A stretch of DNA of 35,924 bases from assembly GCA_008933675.1 (NCBI GenBank), contig WBUO01000015.1, positions 1 through 35,924 of the forward strand, in the 5' to 3' direction. Below are positions 22,957 to 31,030 of this stretch, in pieces (positions within the stretch are counted from its first letter, which is position 1; every line of letters begins with the position of its first letter). The notes beneath the pieces are model-generated. The model did no database searches. It saw only the letters and a list, made by a program, of their open reading frames with translations, and was not told the origin of the DNA. Both the position numbers and the translations under genes were made by a program. The DNA is from Dechloromonas sp. GTDB lineage: Bacteria; Pseudomonadota; Gammaproteobacteria; Burkholderiales; Rhodocyclaceae.

Positions 22957-23625
22957 TTAATCCCACTTCCCTGCCTTGATGAGCATGTTCTTCAAGCCAG
23001 GCAGAGGAAAGCCACGATCGTAAGCGCGTTTGGCATACTCGCGCGCTTTTTCATATTCCTTGAGTTGGAAATAGGCTAGACCAAGGTTGTATTGCACGTT
23101 GGTGTCGTCAGGCGAGTTTTCGTCGGCAAAGCGAAGCTGCTCCAAGGCTTCCTGTGTCTTACCCCGGCGATTCAAATAGAGGCCGTAAAGTAGTCTGACT
23201 ACGGCATCATCCGGAACGAAGGCAACAGCGCGCTTGTAGTAACACTCAAGCGTGTAAGAGGCATTCAGGGGCTTTTCCGACTTGAGCATGAGACCCAATC
23301 GATCAATATCCTGAAGTGCGAGATGATGGTTCGGAAAAACACGCAATGTGTAATCAAAGCCGCCCATCAGACTGCCCGAGTTTTCCCCGTGTTTGAAGGT
23401 GGACCGACCCTTCTGGATTTGAGCATGTTCAACATTGAAATGACGGCGTTCGACGAGGTTACGTTGCTCGGTTGGGGCGGTGCGGTAGTCGGTTGGTTTA
23501 CCCAGATAATTGTTGTTCAGGTTGCCGCAGCTTGGGTCCAGATCAAATGATGCGTGCGCGTTAGCGCTGAAAATGGCCAACAGGAACCACAGGGTGCTTG
23601 GATAGTAATTGTGTCGAAGTTTCAT
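22957..23625 (-). CDS. Secreted/periplasmic TPR-repeat protein
   Basis: A 222-residue protein with a signal peptide (MKLRHNYYPST, hydrophobic WFLLAIFSANAHA, likely cut after AHA near residue 25). The mature N-terminal region contains Cys and charged stretches without a known motif. From about 130 to 215 there are two or three tetratricopeptide repeats (AVVRLLYGLYLNRRGKTQEALEQL; TNVQYNLGLAYFQLKEYEKAREYAKRAYDRG). TPR proteins in EPS loci act as periplasmic scaffolds for polymerisation and export, as AlgK does; that role is inferred here. It sits directly downstream of the lyase gene (26-bp gap) and is AT-richer than the flanking operon ends. Confidence 0.8.
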   Translation of the reverse strand: MKLRHNYYPSTLWFLLAIFSANAHASFDLDPSCGNLNNNYLGKPTDYRTAPTEQRNLVERRHFNVEHAQIQKGRSTFKHGENSGSLMGGFDYTLRVFPNHHLALQDIDRLGLMLKSEKPLNASYTLECYYKRAVAFVPDDAVVRLLYGLYLNRRGKTQEALEQLRFADENSPDDTNVQYNLGLAYFQLKEYEKAREYAKRAYDRGFPLPGLKNMLIKAGKWD

Positions 23626-23651
23626 CTGTGTGCTCTATATGCCGAAACATT

Positions 23652-25814
23652 TCATGGGAAATACCATAGATGAATGGCGATACCGCCGCTAATCCATACC
23701 GAAATCCCGCACAACCAAAGTAACGTGTGCTGTTGCCGCCGATAAATCGAGAGCAATGTGAAAAGTAGTATCTGTCCGACGAAAACGGCGAGCAGAATCT
23801 TGGTAACCTTAAAGCGGTAAGTGGATACTTCTCGATAGCGTGGGAAGTCGGCTGCTAGTCCGGAATAGGCTGCACGTATGGCAGCACGTTCGGCCCGTAC
23901 ATCAGGAGCGGGGGTCAGCAGTAGACTTCTATCGATGAATTGCTCGATTTCCGTCAGATCAATTCGACCCTCGGCGTTCCGTGCGATTTTCATCTTGCGC
24001 ACGCCTTCGACCTGGATAGCCAGTTCCCAGGAGTCCGGGCTTTGGTTGGCCTGAAATACAAGTTCCACGCTGTCTGATTTGCCTCTATCTGCGAGTCGGA
24101 ACGAAGAAACCAGCATGCTACCTGCCGGAAAGTGGGCAAGAACGCTGGGGGCTGGAGTTGGCTGGCGATCCTTGACCACCCATCCACGCCACGGAGAGCG
24201 GTCGGCTATCAGCAATCGGTGGTTGATGCCGGCGTTGCTAGCGAAGTCCACACGTATTTCGTTCGCTCCCTGGCTGGCCAGATAGCTGCCATCTCCTTGT
24301 TGTGCGAGTGAGATACCGGGAAAGAAAGTCCACAGTACTTCAGCTTCTTGATTGGTAGGCCCCTGGGCAAAATCCAGGACGATCCACCAGCCATCACCGA
24401 TCTGCAGAACTTGGCGCCGAAATTCCGAGCCGCCTTGTCCGTTTCTTCTGGCTTCTATGAAGCTTATGCCAGGAAGATTCCCTGAGGAGAGCAGTCTGGG
24501 CTCACGTTCGCCGGTGGTTGTTTCGTCTGGCCAATGCGGTGCGTTGGAACCGTTCCAGCCATATGCCTGTTCGTCTCCGGGCACACCATAGGGCCAGTAG
24601 CCAACATTGGTCAGCCAGCGACTATTACGAGCCCATGTCAGCAAACTGAGTTCGTCAGCATGTTTATGGCCATGTCCGACGAACTGTGAGAGTGCCAAGA
24701 CCGACTGGGTGCTGTGGTACTCGCAACTCCAGGTTACGGCATAACCTGCGACCGGATACAAATGCATTCCCTGCCTTCCGGGACAAGTGGAGTGCGCATC
24801 GTTTTGGTGGCTACGATGTTCAGGTGGGAAGTCCGGTGTTGAATTGGTATTGCCGAACATCGGAAGGCTGTCATCCGGGAGTCGGATTACATCGAGAAAG
24901 CCTTTCGCTTGCCGATGCAGTTTTGTCCAGTGTTGCGGAACTGACAGATCCAGCATTGGCAGCAGGTTGGTCGCCATACCAAGCAAGTCGATGCCGAGCG
25001 CGTGGTACTCAGCTGAGTGCTCGAGAACCACCCCTTCGGGGCTGATATAGAAGCCTAGTTGTCTCTCCAGTCGCTCTATTGCCAACTTGCGATAGCGTTC
25101 TTCATCCGGCAGCCCGGGAAAGGCTGCAGCAATCTGCAAGAGGCTCACATTCTGCATGACACCATGATTGGTGTTGAAGGTGAAGTGCGAATCCTTGGCA
25201 AGCAGCTGGCGGCAACGCAATATGTGTTCAACCAGAAGCTGGGCGGTATTGTTTTCGTAATCAGGATGGGTTCTGTACAGGCGCCAAAGTTTGATCAGGA
25301 CGCTGATACGGCCGGAGATGGCGTGGTCGTTCCAGAGAAAGCCGTCCGGTAGCCAGACACTGCGTTCGTGCTTTATGAATCCCAGGGTATTTTGAAGCGC
25401 CAGGTTCAGCCATTGGTCATCACGAGAGATCTCGAAGGCACGGGCGAGGATTTCTGTTTGTGCCAAGCTTCCAAAATGAAGCCCCCAGGTCGGTAGCCCC
25501 TTCCTGAGGTCATCCTTGGCAAAACGCGGGGAAATGGCAACGGCCGGGAATCCCTTTAGTGCCAACTCGCCATCTCGCAGTCGTGCTGCAGCGTCTAGAA
25601 TCTCGCTGTCGCTCATGCGAAGAGGTAGGGCAAGGTTTTGATGTTCGATTTCGAGCAGCTGTGTGTCTGAAGGCGAGACTCGCAAGTGGGACAGTAACTT
25701 CGCATCGGCACCGGGTGAAGAGACATAGTAATGTGCAAGTGGCGGTACCCATATTGATGCAATAACTGCAATGGGTACAACGATGCCAAGAAGCCAAAGA
25801 ATTCGGTTCTTCAT
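23652..25814 (-). CDS. Membrane-anchored heparinase II/III-like polysaccharide lyase
   Basis: A 720-residue protein with an N-terminal membrane helix (ILWLLGIVVPIAVIASIW) and two C-terminal hydrophobic segments (KILLAVFVGQILLFTLLSIY; LLWLCGISVWISGGIAIHLWYF), so the catalytic body is in the periplasm. The helical toroid part shows WNDHAISGR (161-169), the NH pair N216-H217 in NTNHGVMQN, and Y270 in EHSAEYH, matching the Asn/His and Tyr of PL12/15/17-like lyases. The beta-sandwich part has VGHGHKHADELSLL (379-392) and NVGYWPYG, typical of Heparinase II/III (PF07940). It should beta-eliminate uronic-acid linkages and trim or release EPS. The ATG at 25814 lies four bases after the O-ligase stop, so the two are likely coupled. 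Exact substrate unknown. Confidence 0.85.
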   Translation of the reverse strand: MKNRILWLLGIVVPIAVIASIWVPPLAHYYVSSPGADAKLLSHLRVSPSDTQLLEIEHQNLALPLRMSDSEILDAAARLRDGELALKGFPAVAISPRFAKDDLRKGLPTWGLHFGSLAQTEILARAFEISRDDQWLNLALQNTLGFIKHERSVWLPDGFLWNDHAISGRISVLIKLWRLYRTHPDYENNTAQLLVEHILRCRQLLAKDSHFTFNTNHGVMQNVSLLQIAAAFPGLPDEERYRKLAIERLERQLGFYISPEGVVLEHSAEYHALGIDLLGMATNLLPMLDLSVPQHWTKLHRQAKGFLDVIRLPDDSLPMFGNTNSTPDFPPEHRSHQNDAHSTCPGRQGMHLYPVAGYAVTWSCEYHSTQSVLALSQFVGHGHKHADELSLLTWARNSRWLTNVGYWPYGVPGDEQAYGWNGSNAPHWPDETTTGEREPRLLSSGNLPGISFIEARRNGQGGSEFRRQVLQIGDGWWIVLDFAQGPTNQEAEVLWTFFPGISLAQQGDGSYLASQGANEIRVDFASNAGINHRLLIADRSPWRGWVVKDRQPTPAPSVLAHFPAGSMLVSSFRLADRGKSDSVELVFQANQSPDSWELAIQVEGVRKMKIARNAEGRIDLTEIEQFIDRSLLLTPAPDVRAERAAIRAAYSGLAADFPRYREVSTYRFKVTKILLAVFVGQILLFTLLSIYRRQQHTLLWLCGISVWISGGIAIHLWYFP

Positions 25815-25818
25815 GCAC

Positions 25819-27114
25819 TCACTTCGTTGTATTGGGTGATGCTGCATATGGCATTTTGTTTCCAGCCTGAACGGTTAGCCGCTCATTGGCCTCAGTTTCC
25901 TCAATCCAGAGTGTCCGTAAGGCAACCGCCATCAGGAAGTAGGGTACGTCAAAGTATGCAAGTCCCAGGAAGGCGCCACCGACAGCGAAGCCGGCTAGCG
26001 AGACCTGAATCATCGACGCCAAGAGGTGCGCGTTTGATTTCTCCGGATTCCCCTTTGTCATCGAGCGAATACGGTTGCATACCATCCAGGTGCTCATCCA
26101 CATGGCCAGATAAATGAACAAACCGATGAATCCATGTTGGCCAAGGACCTGAAAGTAGATGCTGTGAGCCCCCTGAATGAAATATGGATTTGGCGCATAT
26201 TGCATGAAGAATGCCTGAGTGGCTGTCTCAAAACTTCCGCCAAAGACCTTGTCTTTTGCCAGATTGAAGGCCATCCACCAGGCATTGATCCGTCCCATTG
26301 CCGATTGATCGTCTTGGTAGGACTGGATGGTTGCCATCCGTTCTTCCCAGTGCTCGGCCATCAGCCCTAATAGTAGTGGGGCGAGAAGCAGCAGGAATAA
26401 ACCGATACGGAATTTGTTTGGACTTCGAATCCAAAAGAACACAGCCATGGCGATAAGCGCCAGGAGCGCGCCGCGAGAATGACTACCGAGCGCTGCGGCA
26501 GCACAAAGAACCATTGATGCGACAAGGGCGTGTCTGAACCAGCGTTGTTCGATCGTTTGTCGGAGGTACCAGAGCAAAGGAATTCCGATGATCAGCGCAA
26601 GAGCAATTTCATTGTTACCGCCGATGAATGTCCCGTCTGGTCCCCAGACGCGGTGAGCACCTGCAGTAAGAATGGTAAAGACCCCCCCCTTGACTCCGTA
26701 ATAGCAGAGGGAGAGGGCAATGGCCCAAACGACAAAGTCGACTTGTTTTCGCGTGATGATCAAACCGTAGACGATGAAGAACATGAAGTTGATCTTCATC
26801 ACCTTGGTCCACATCTCGTAGTTTTCGGCCAAGGCGCCAGATGCGAGGTATGTGATGCACATCCAGAGATTGAAAATGACGAACCAAACTAGCGGGCTTC
26901 GCCAAGGTATCGAAAAGTCCGCACGCCGAATCAAAGTGGCGAATACGGTAGTGCCAGCAACGGCTGCTGCTACCGGCTGCGTCGCCATCTTGAAGCCCAA
27001 CAGGTGGGGGTTCAGGACGCTGACGACAATCCACAAGATGGCACCCATCCAAGGTTTTCGCAGTGTTGCAATCAGACCTGCAAACAAAAATAAGGCGATT
27101 GCTAAATCACGCAT
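25819..27114 (-). CDS. Exosortase A-associated O-glycosylation ligase-type membrane protein
   Basis: A 431-residue polytopic membrane protein of the O-antigen ligase superfamily. It matches my memory of the exosortase A-associated putative O-glycosylation ligase (TIGR03097): N-terminus MRDLAIALFLFAGLIATLRKPWMGAILWIVVSVLNPH, then GVKGGVFTILTAGAHRVWGPDGTFIGGNNEIALALIIGIPLLWYL (in short segments). The Wzy_C-like region is LAALGSHSRGALLALIAMAVF and AHSIYFQVLGQHGFIGLFIYL, in which AHSIYF provides the family His. It may attach glycan to PEP-CTERM proteins or polymerise EPS. The ATG at 27114 lacks a clear ribosome-binding site. The lyase gene follows after four bases. The gene is noticeably AT-richer than the ends of operon C. 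Confidence 0.9.
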   Translation of the reverse strand: MRDLAIALFLFAGLIATLRKPWMGAILWIVVSVLNPHLLGFKMATQPVAAAVAGTTVFATLIRRADFSIPWRSPLVWFVIFNLWMCITYLASGALAENYEMWTKVMKINFMFFIVYGLIITRKQVDFVVWAIALSLCYYGVKGGVFTILTAGAHRVWGPDGTFIGGNNEIALALIIGIPLLWYLRQTIEQRWFRHALVASMVLCAAAALGSHSRGALLALIAMAVFFWIRSPNKFRIGLFLLLLAPLLLGLMAEHWEERMATIQSYQDDQSAMGRINAWWMAFNLAKDKVFGGSFETATQAFFMQYAPNPYFIQGAHSIYFQVLGQHGFIGLFIYLAMWMSTWMVCNRIRSMTKGNPEKSNAHLLASMIQVSLAGFAVGGAFLGLAYFDVPYFLMAVALRTLWIEETEANERLTVQAGNKMPYAASPNTTK

Positions 27115-27240
27115 TGGATGGCGCCAAAGGTGGTTTAAGGATGATGGATTCGATCATTTCCTTGAGATATTTTCTGGCTGAGAAGCACATTGTCGGGGGG
27201 CGCTTAATTTCATTGCCATCTGTTCAAAAGTGAGCGCACT
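27115..27240 (-). other. 126-bp gap upstream of the O-ligase gene
   Basis: This is the largest gap in operon C. The minus strand holds a TTGAAC at about 27227 and AT-rich stretches, but no convincing -10 at 16-18 bp. A 27-codon open frame (27107-27190) overlaps the O-ligase start but has no ribosome-binding site. The preceding gene ends with TAA and no T-run terminator is seen. Nothing here is firmly identified. Confidence 0.3.
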
Positions 27241-28596
27241 TTAGCTTCCGACAACCATGCTTTGCACGTAGCGGTACTTCCCCGATTTCTCCCGGGGGAT
27301 TTCGGCGACACGCAATACCTCGACATCGACGTTCTGCCCCAGACGGGCCTTGATGCCTGTTGAGATCAGGTTTTCGACTTCGTTTCCACACTTGTCTCCG
27401 GGCACAATCTGGACGACGACGCGCTGCAATGTTTCCTGAACCACCTTGAACGAGGCAATGCCCGGGATGTCGCGGATCGGATAGACCACGGCCAGACCAT
27501 GCATGATGGTGCCGTCGGAGGCGACCACGAAATCGGTGGTGCGCCCCTGGATTTCCTCCAGCATTGGCAGGCCTCGGCCGCAGCTGCATGTCTTGGTGGA
27601 AAGAACGGCCACATCGCCGGTACGGTAGCGGATGAAGGGAAACTCGCCGGTAGCGAGGTGGGTGACGACAACCTCGCCTGCCTGGCCCTTGGGTACCGGC
27701 TGGCCATCTTTGTCGACGATTTCGACAATGATGTCCTCGGCGGTCAGGTGCATTCCTCCCTCTGGGCATTGATGAGCGATAAAGCCGGCATCGCGGCCGC
27801 CGTAGCCGTTGGCCACCGGGCAGCCGAAGACACGGGTGATGTCCTCGCGTTGGTGGTCGTAGAGGCGTTCCGAGGTGACGAAGGCGACCTTGATGCCGAG
27901 GTCGTTCATATTCTTGCCACGCTTTTCGGCATGGCGCGCGATGAGCGATAGCGACGAGGGATAACCGAACAGCATGGCCGGCTGGGTTGTGCGGATGGTG
28001 TCGACGAAGCCGTCGAGATTGGCCTCGTTCATTTCGAAGGCCGGCAGCAGGCGAGTGCGCAGCAGGCGGTCGCGGATCTGGCGGACGCGGTCCTGCGAGG
28101 TCAGTTCGATCGGGCTGCCCCAGACGACAATCTCGGGATCACCGATGTCGACATCCCACCAGCGCGTCGCCCGCCACTTTGCGGCGACGTCGTGGCTGAC
28201 GCGCTCGTTGCCGATGAAGAAGATCAACGGTTCACCGGATGAGCCACCGGTGTTGAAGCGGGCGAGGCGTTCAGCATTGTCGGCTTTGAGTTGCTCGGTG
28301 TTTTGCCGGATGATTGCTTTGGTCAGGAACGGCAGGCGTTGCAAGTCATCCAGAGAGGTGAGGGTGCGGATGTCGAAGTTCAGGCTGGAGAATAGCTGAC
28401 GGTAGTACGGGACGTGGTTTTGCGCTCTGGACAGCAGGTTGCGCAGGCGCTCCAGTTGCAGGGTAGCTAGGCGGTCTGGTGACCACCACTGGGTTTCTTC
28501 AAGTTGCTTGCGAGCGGCGACGGTACTGTGATGCTTCAGACGTTCGTGGATAGGGAAGATCAGGCCGGATACCAGTCTGGTGTAAAGGTCACCCAT
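27241..28596 (-). CDS. PaaK/CapK-like AMP-forming ligase (phenylacetate-CoA ligase family)
   Basis: A 451-residue cytoplasmic adenylate-forming enzyme of the phenylacetate-CoA ligase/CapK family. The nucleotide-binding loop is RFNTGGSSGEPLIF (114-126). YGGRDAGFIAHQCPEGG, the FPFIRYRTGDVAVL block and TCSCGRGLPMLEEIQGR are family-typical. IPREKSGKYRYVQ near the C-terminus carries the catalytic Lys region. In polysaccharide loci such proteins are thought to activate acids for glycan decoration; the substrate is not known. The ATG at 28596 has AAGGGGG upstream and overlaps the preceding glycosyltransferase stop by 8 bases. It is the second acyl-activating enzyme in the window, of a different subfamily from the one at 2232-3830. 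Confidence 0.9.
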   Translation of the reverse strand: MGDLYTRLVSGLIFPIHERLKHHSTVAARKQLEETQWWSPDRLATLQLERLRNLLSRAQNHVPYYRQLFSSLNFDIRTLTSLDDLQRLPFLTKAIIRQNTEQLKADNAERLARFNTGGSSGEPLIFFIGNERVSHDVAAKWRATRWWDVDIGDPEIVVWGSPIELTSQDRVRQIRDRLLRTRLLPAFEMNEANLDGFVDTIRTTQPAMLFGYPSSLSLIARHAEKRGKNMNDLGIKVAFVTSERLYDHQREDITRVFGCPVANGYGGRDAGFIAHQCPEGGMHLTAEDIIVEIVDKDGQPVPKGQAGEVVVTHLATGEFPFIRYRTGDVAVLSTKTCSCGRGLPMLEEIQGRTTDFVVASDGTIMHGLAVVYPIRDIPGIASFKVVQETLQRVVVQIVPGDKCGNEVENLISTGIKARLGQNVDVEVLRVAEIPREKSGKYRYVQSMVVGS

Positions 28597-29815
28597 GTTG
28601 CCCCCTTGCGCGGTTGGCTATGTGCAGAAAATGGCCCTTGAGCCGCTCGACCCGTTCGTCCCAGGCATTCTGTTCCGCGTAACGACGTATCTGCTGTCTG
28701 TCCCAGTCGCGTTGTAGAGAGCTGGTGATCGCCTGGTGCAGGGCTTCGCTGTCGCCAAATGGTACGACGATACCCAGGCTGTCGTCGCTGACAACTTCCT
28801 TGTTGCCACCAACGTCAGTGGTGACGACTGGCAGGCCGCAAGCCATGGCTTCAAGGAAGACGTTGGCCCAGCCCTCGTTGCTGGTGGCCAGTACGAACAC
28901 ATCGGCAGCTGAGAGTATTGACGACAGTTCTTCAGGCCGCTTGGGGCCAAGGAAGCTGACGCACTCTTCAAGGCCGAGTGTTTTCACCTGGTGCTCGAGT
29001 TCCGTGCGGTTGTTGCCTTCGGCGCTGGCGCCGCCGACGATCAGAAAGCGCAGGTCCGGGTGGTGTTTCCGGATTTGCGGCAAGACCTCTATGACGCGAT
29101 GGAAGCCCTTGCGCGGCACCAGTCCGCCGACGGAGATCAGGACCGGTGCCTGGTTTGATATGCCGAGTGTCTTGCGACAGGCCTCCCGGTCCTGTGGCGT
29201 GAAGCGGGAGGTATCCACCCCATTGCCGACTACTTCGATCTGTTGCGGGCTGGCGCCGTGGGAGATCAGCAACTGGCGCAGGGATTCGGATACTGAAAAC
29301 ACCCGTGCCGCCCGGCTGACTGCCTGCAGGAGCAGGCCAGCGAAGCGTTGATCCTGAACATGCCGGGTTTCGGTGCCGCGTAAGGTGATGGTGAACGGAA
29401 CTTTCAGCCAGCGACTCAGCAGGCTGGCAGCGTAGCCGTCGGGGTAGGCGAAATGGGCATCGATGATGTCCAGCTGGCCGGATTCCTTGAGGCGGCGTAG
29501 GCGCGGGAGGGCGCATAGCGCCATCATCAGTCCGTCGAGTTTCTTGAAGACGCCGGGTACAGACAGGAAGCGCGGGAACCAGACATCGATGCCCGATTGG
29601 CTTTCATGGTGCGGCGCACCGGGGCGGAAATGTGGCTTGAAGCGGCGGATCAGGCTCTGCAGCGGAAACCAGGGCGTTGGGGCGACGACGGTGACAGGTA
29701 GTTGGCGGGCGACGCGAAACATCCGCTCACGGATGAACAAGCCTGCTCCCGGCTGGATGCTGCTGGGAAAGAGGCTGGACAGGACCACGATATGCGGCGG
29801 CTTCGTGTTGGCCAT
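28589..29815 (-). CDS. Glycosyltransferase, GT4 family
   Basis: A 408-residue GT-B glycosyltransferase. The acceptor-side domain has VVLSSLFPSSIQPGAGLFIRERM, DIIDAHFAYPDGYAA and FTITLRGTE. The donor-side domain has VGNGVDTSRF, LISVGGLVPRKGFHRVIE, FLIVGGASAEG and the E-x7-E block NEGWANVFLEAMACGLPVVTTDVGG. All are classical GT4 signatures, and the length is normal. The start ATG at 29815 directly abuts the TGA of the preceding gene (TGAATG), showing tight coupling. It should add one sugar of the repeat unit on a lipid carrier. Sugar specificity cannot be read from the sequence. Confidence 0.92.
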   Translation of the reverse strand: MANTKPPHIVVLSSLFPSSIQPGAGLFIRERMFRVARQLPVTVVAPTPWFPLQSLIRRFKPHFRPGAPHHESQSGIDVWFPRFLSVPGVFKKLDGLMMALCALPRLRRLKESGQLDIIDAHFAYPDGYAASLLSRWLKVPFTITLRGTETRHVQDQRFAGLLLQAVSRAARVFSVSESLRQLLISHGASPQQIEVVGNGVDTSRFTPQDREACRKTLGISNQAPVLISVGGLVPRKGFHRVIEVLPQIRKHHPDLRFLIVGGASAEGNNRTELEHQVKTLGLEECVSFLGPKRPEELSSILSAADVFVLATSNEGWANVFLEAMACGLPVVTTDVGGNKEVVSDDSLGIVVPFGDSEALHQAITSSLQRDWDRQQIRRYAEQNAWDERVERLKGHFLHIANRARGQHG

Positions 29816-31030
29816 TCAGGTTTTCCGGGCGATGAGTCGCTGGTACGGAGCGACATAGTTGGCCACGCTATTCCGCCAGTTGCGCACCGATTCGACGAAG
29901 TGGCGGCCATTGGCCTTGAGCTCGGGCCAGCGCTGACGATCATTGAGCAGCGTCAGCAGTGCCCCGGTCAAGGCGTTGCAGTCGCCCGCCTTGAACAGGA
30001 TGCCGGTCTTGTTGTGCTCGATCAGTTCCTTGTGGCCGCCGACATCGGAGGCGACGAAGAGTTGGCCCTGGGCCATGGCTTCGAGCGGCTTGAGCGGGGT
30101 GACCAGTTCGGTCAGTCGCATGGGGTGGCGCGGGTAGGCAAGGATGTTGATCAGGTCGTAGTAGCGATTGACGTCCTTGTGCGGCACCCGGCCGGTGAAG
30201 ATGACGTAGTCGCCCAGGCCAAGCCGCTCCGCCTGCTGGCGCAGGTTGGCTTCCTGCGGGCCGCCGCCGACCAGCAGGACGCGAACGTCGGGGCGTTGCC
30301 GGATGAGTTCCGGCAGGGCATCGAGCAGCAGGTCGAGGCCTTCGTAGGCATAGAAGGAGCCGATGAAGCCGATCACGGTTTTACCGGCGAGGCCCCATTT
30401 TTCCTGGAGTTGCGGGTCGGGCGGGCTGGCGAGCTGGAAGGATTCGACATTCACCGCATTGGGGATGACCGTTACCTTGTCGGCCGGGATGCCGCGCGCC
30501 ACGATGTCGGCGCGCAGGCCTTCGCAGATGGTGAAGACGTGATCGACCTTCTGGATGGCGCGGGTTTCCAGTTTGCGCGTGGCACGGTAACGCAGGCTGC
30601 CTTCCTGGGTGCTGCCGTGGTCGACGGCCGCGTCTTCCCAGAAAGCGCGGATTTCGTAGACGACGGGGATGCCGAGCTTGCGGGCGACCTTGATGGCAGG
30701 CAGGGCATTGAGCACCGGCGAGTGGGCGTGGATGATGTCCGGCCGGATTTCGCGGGCGACTTCTTCCAGGCGGGCTTCCAGTTGCTTCATCAGTGCCAGT
30801 TCCTTGCCGACCGGGATTTTGGCCAGCGTTCCCTTGGCAACGGGGGTGCGGTAGAAGCGCAGGCCGTCGATGTCCTCGAACGGGCTGCTGGTTTCGCCTT
30901 GCTTGGGCGAAGTCAGGTGAAAGGTTTTCCAGCCCAGGGCACGCTGCTCGCGCAGCAGCGCGGCGGTGCGGAAGGTGTAACCGCTGTGCAGCGGAATCGA
31001 GTGGTCGAGAACATGCAGGGCACGGATCAC
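29816..31030 (-). CDS. Exosortase A-associated glycosyltransferase (Daro_2409-like, GT4)
   Basis: A 404-residue GT4-type transferase. The N-terminus IRALHVLDHSIPLHSGYTFRTAALLREQRALGW (seen in segments) matches my memory of the PEP-CTERM/exosortase A-associated glycosyltransferase family named after Daro_2409 (TIGR04063). Other landmarks are HAHSPVLNALPA, YEIRAFWEDAAVDHG, VIPNAVNVESF, IGFIGSFYAYEGLDLLL and the donor-site PLKPLEAMAQGQLFVASDVGGHKELI. The start is a GTG at 31030 overlapping the amidotransferase stop as GTGA; the upstream frame to 31372 is antisense shadow. It is one of the strongest markers for an XrtA-type EPS locus in this window. Confidence 0.93.
   Translation of the reverse strand: MIRALHVLDHSIPLHSGYTFRTAALLREQRALGWKTFHLTSPKQGETSSPFEDIDGLRFYRTPVAKGTLAKIPVGKELALMKQLEARLEEVAREIRPDIIHAHSPVLNALPAIKVARKLGIPVVYEIRAFWEDAAVDHGSTQEGSLRYRATRKLETRAIQKVDHVFTICEGLRADIVARGIPADKVTVIPNAVNVESFQLASPPDPQLQEKWGLAGKTVIGFIGSFYAYEGLDLLLDALPELIRQRPDVRVLLVGGGPQEANLRQQAERLGLGDYVIFTGRVPHKDVNRYYDLINILAYPRHPMRLTELVTPLKPLEAMAQGQLFVASDVGGHKELIEHNKTGILFKAGDCNALTGALLTLLNDRQRWPELKANGRHFVESVRNWRNSVANYVAPYQRLIARKT

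Noticed and set aside
27107-27190. 27-codon minus-strand ORF overlapping the O-ligase start (could be a leader peptide)
   Set aside because: No ribosome-binding site, no recognisable motif, and the length is within chance. Only conservation or ribosome profiling would rescue it.
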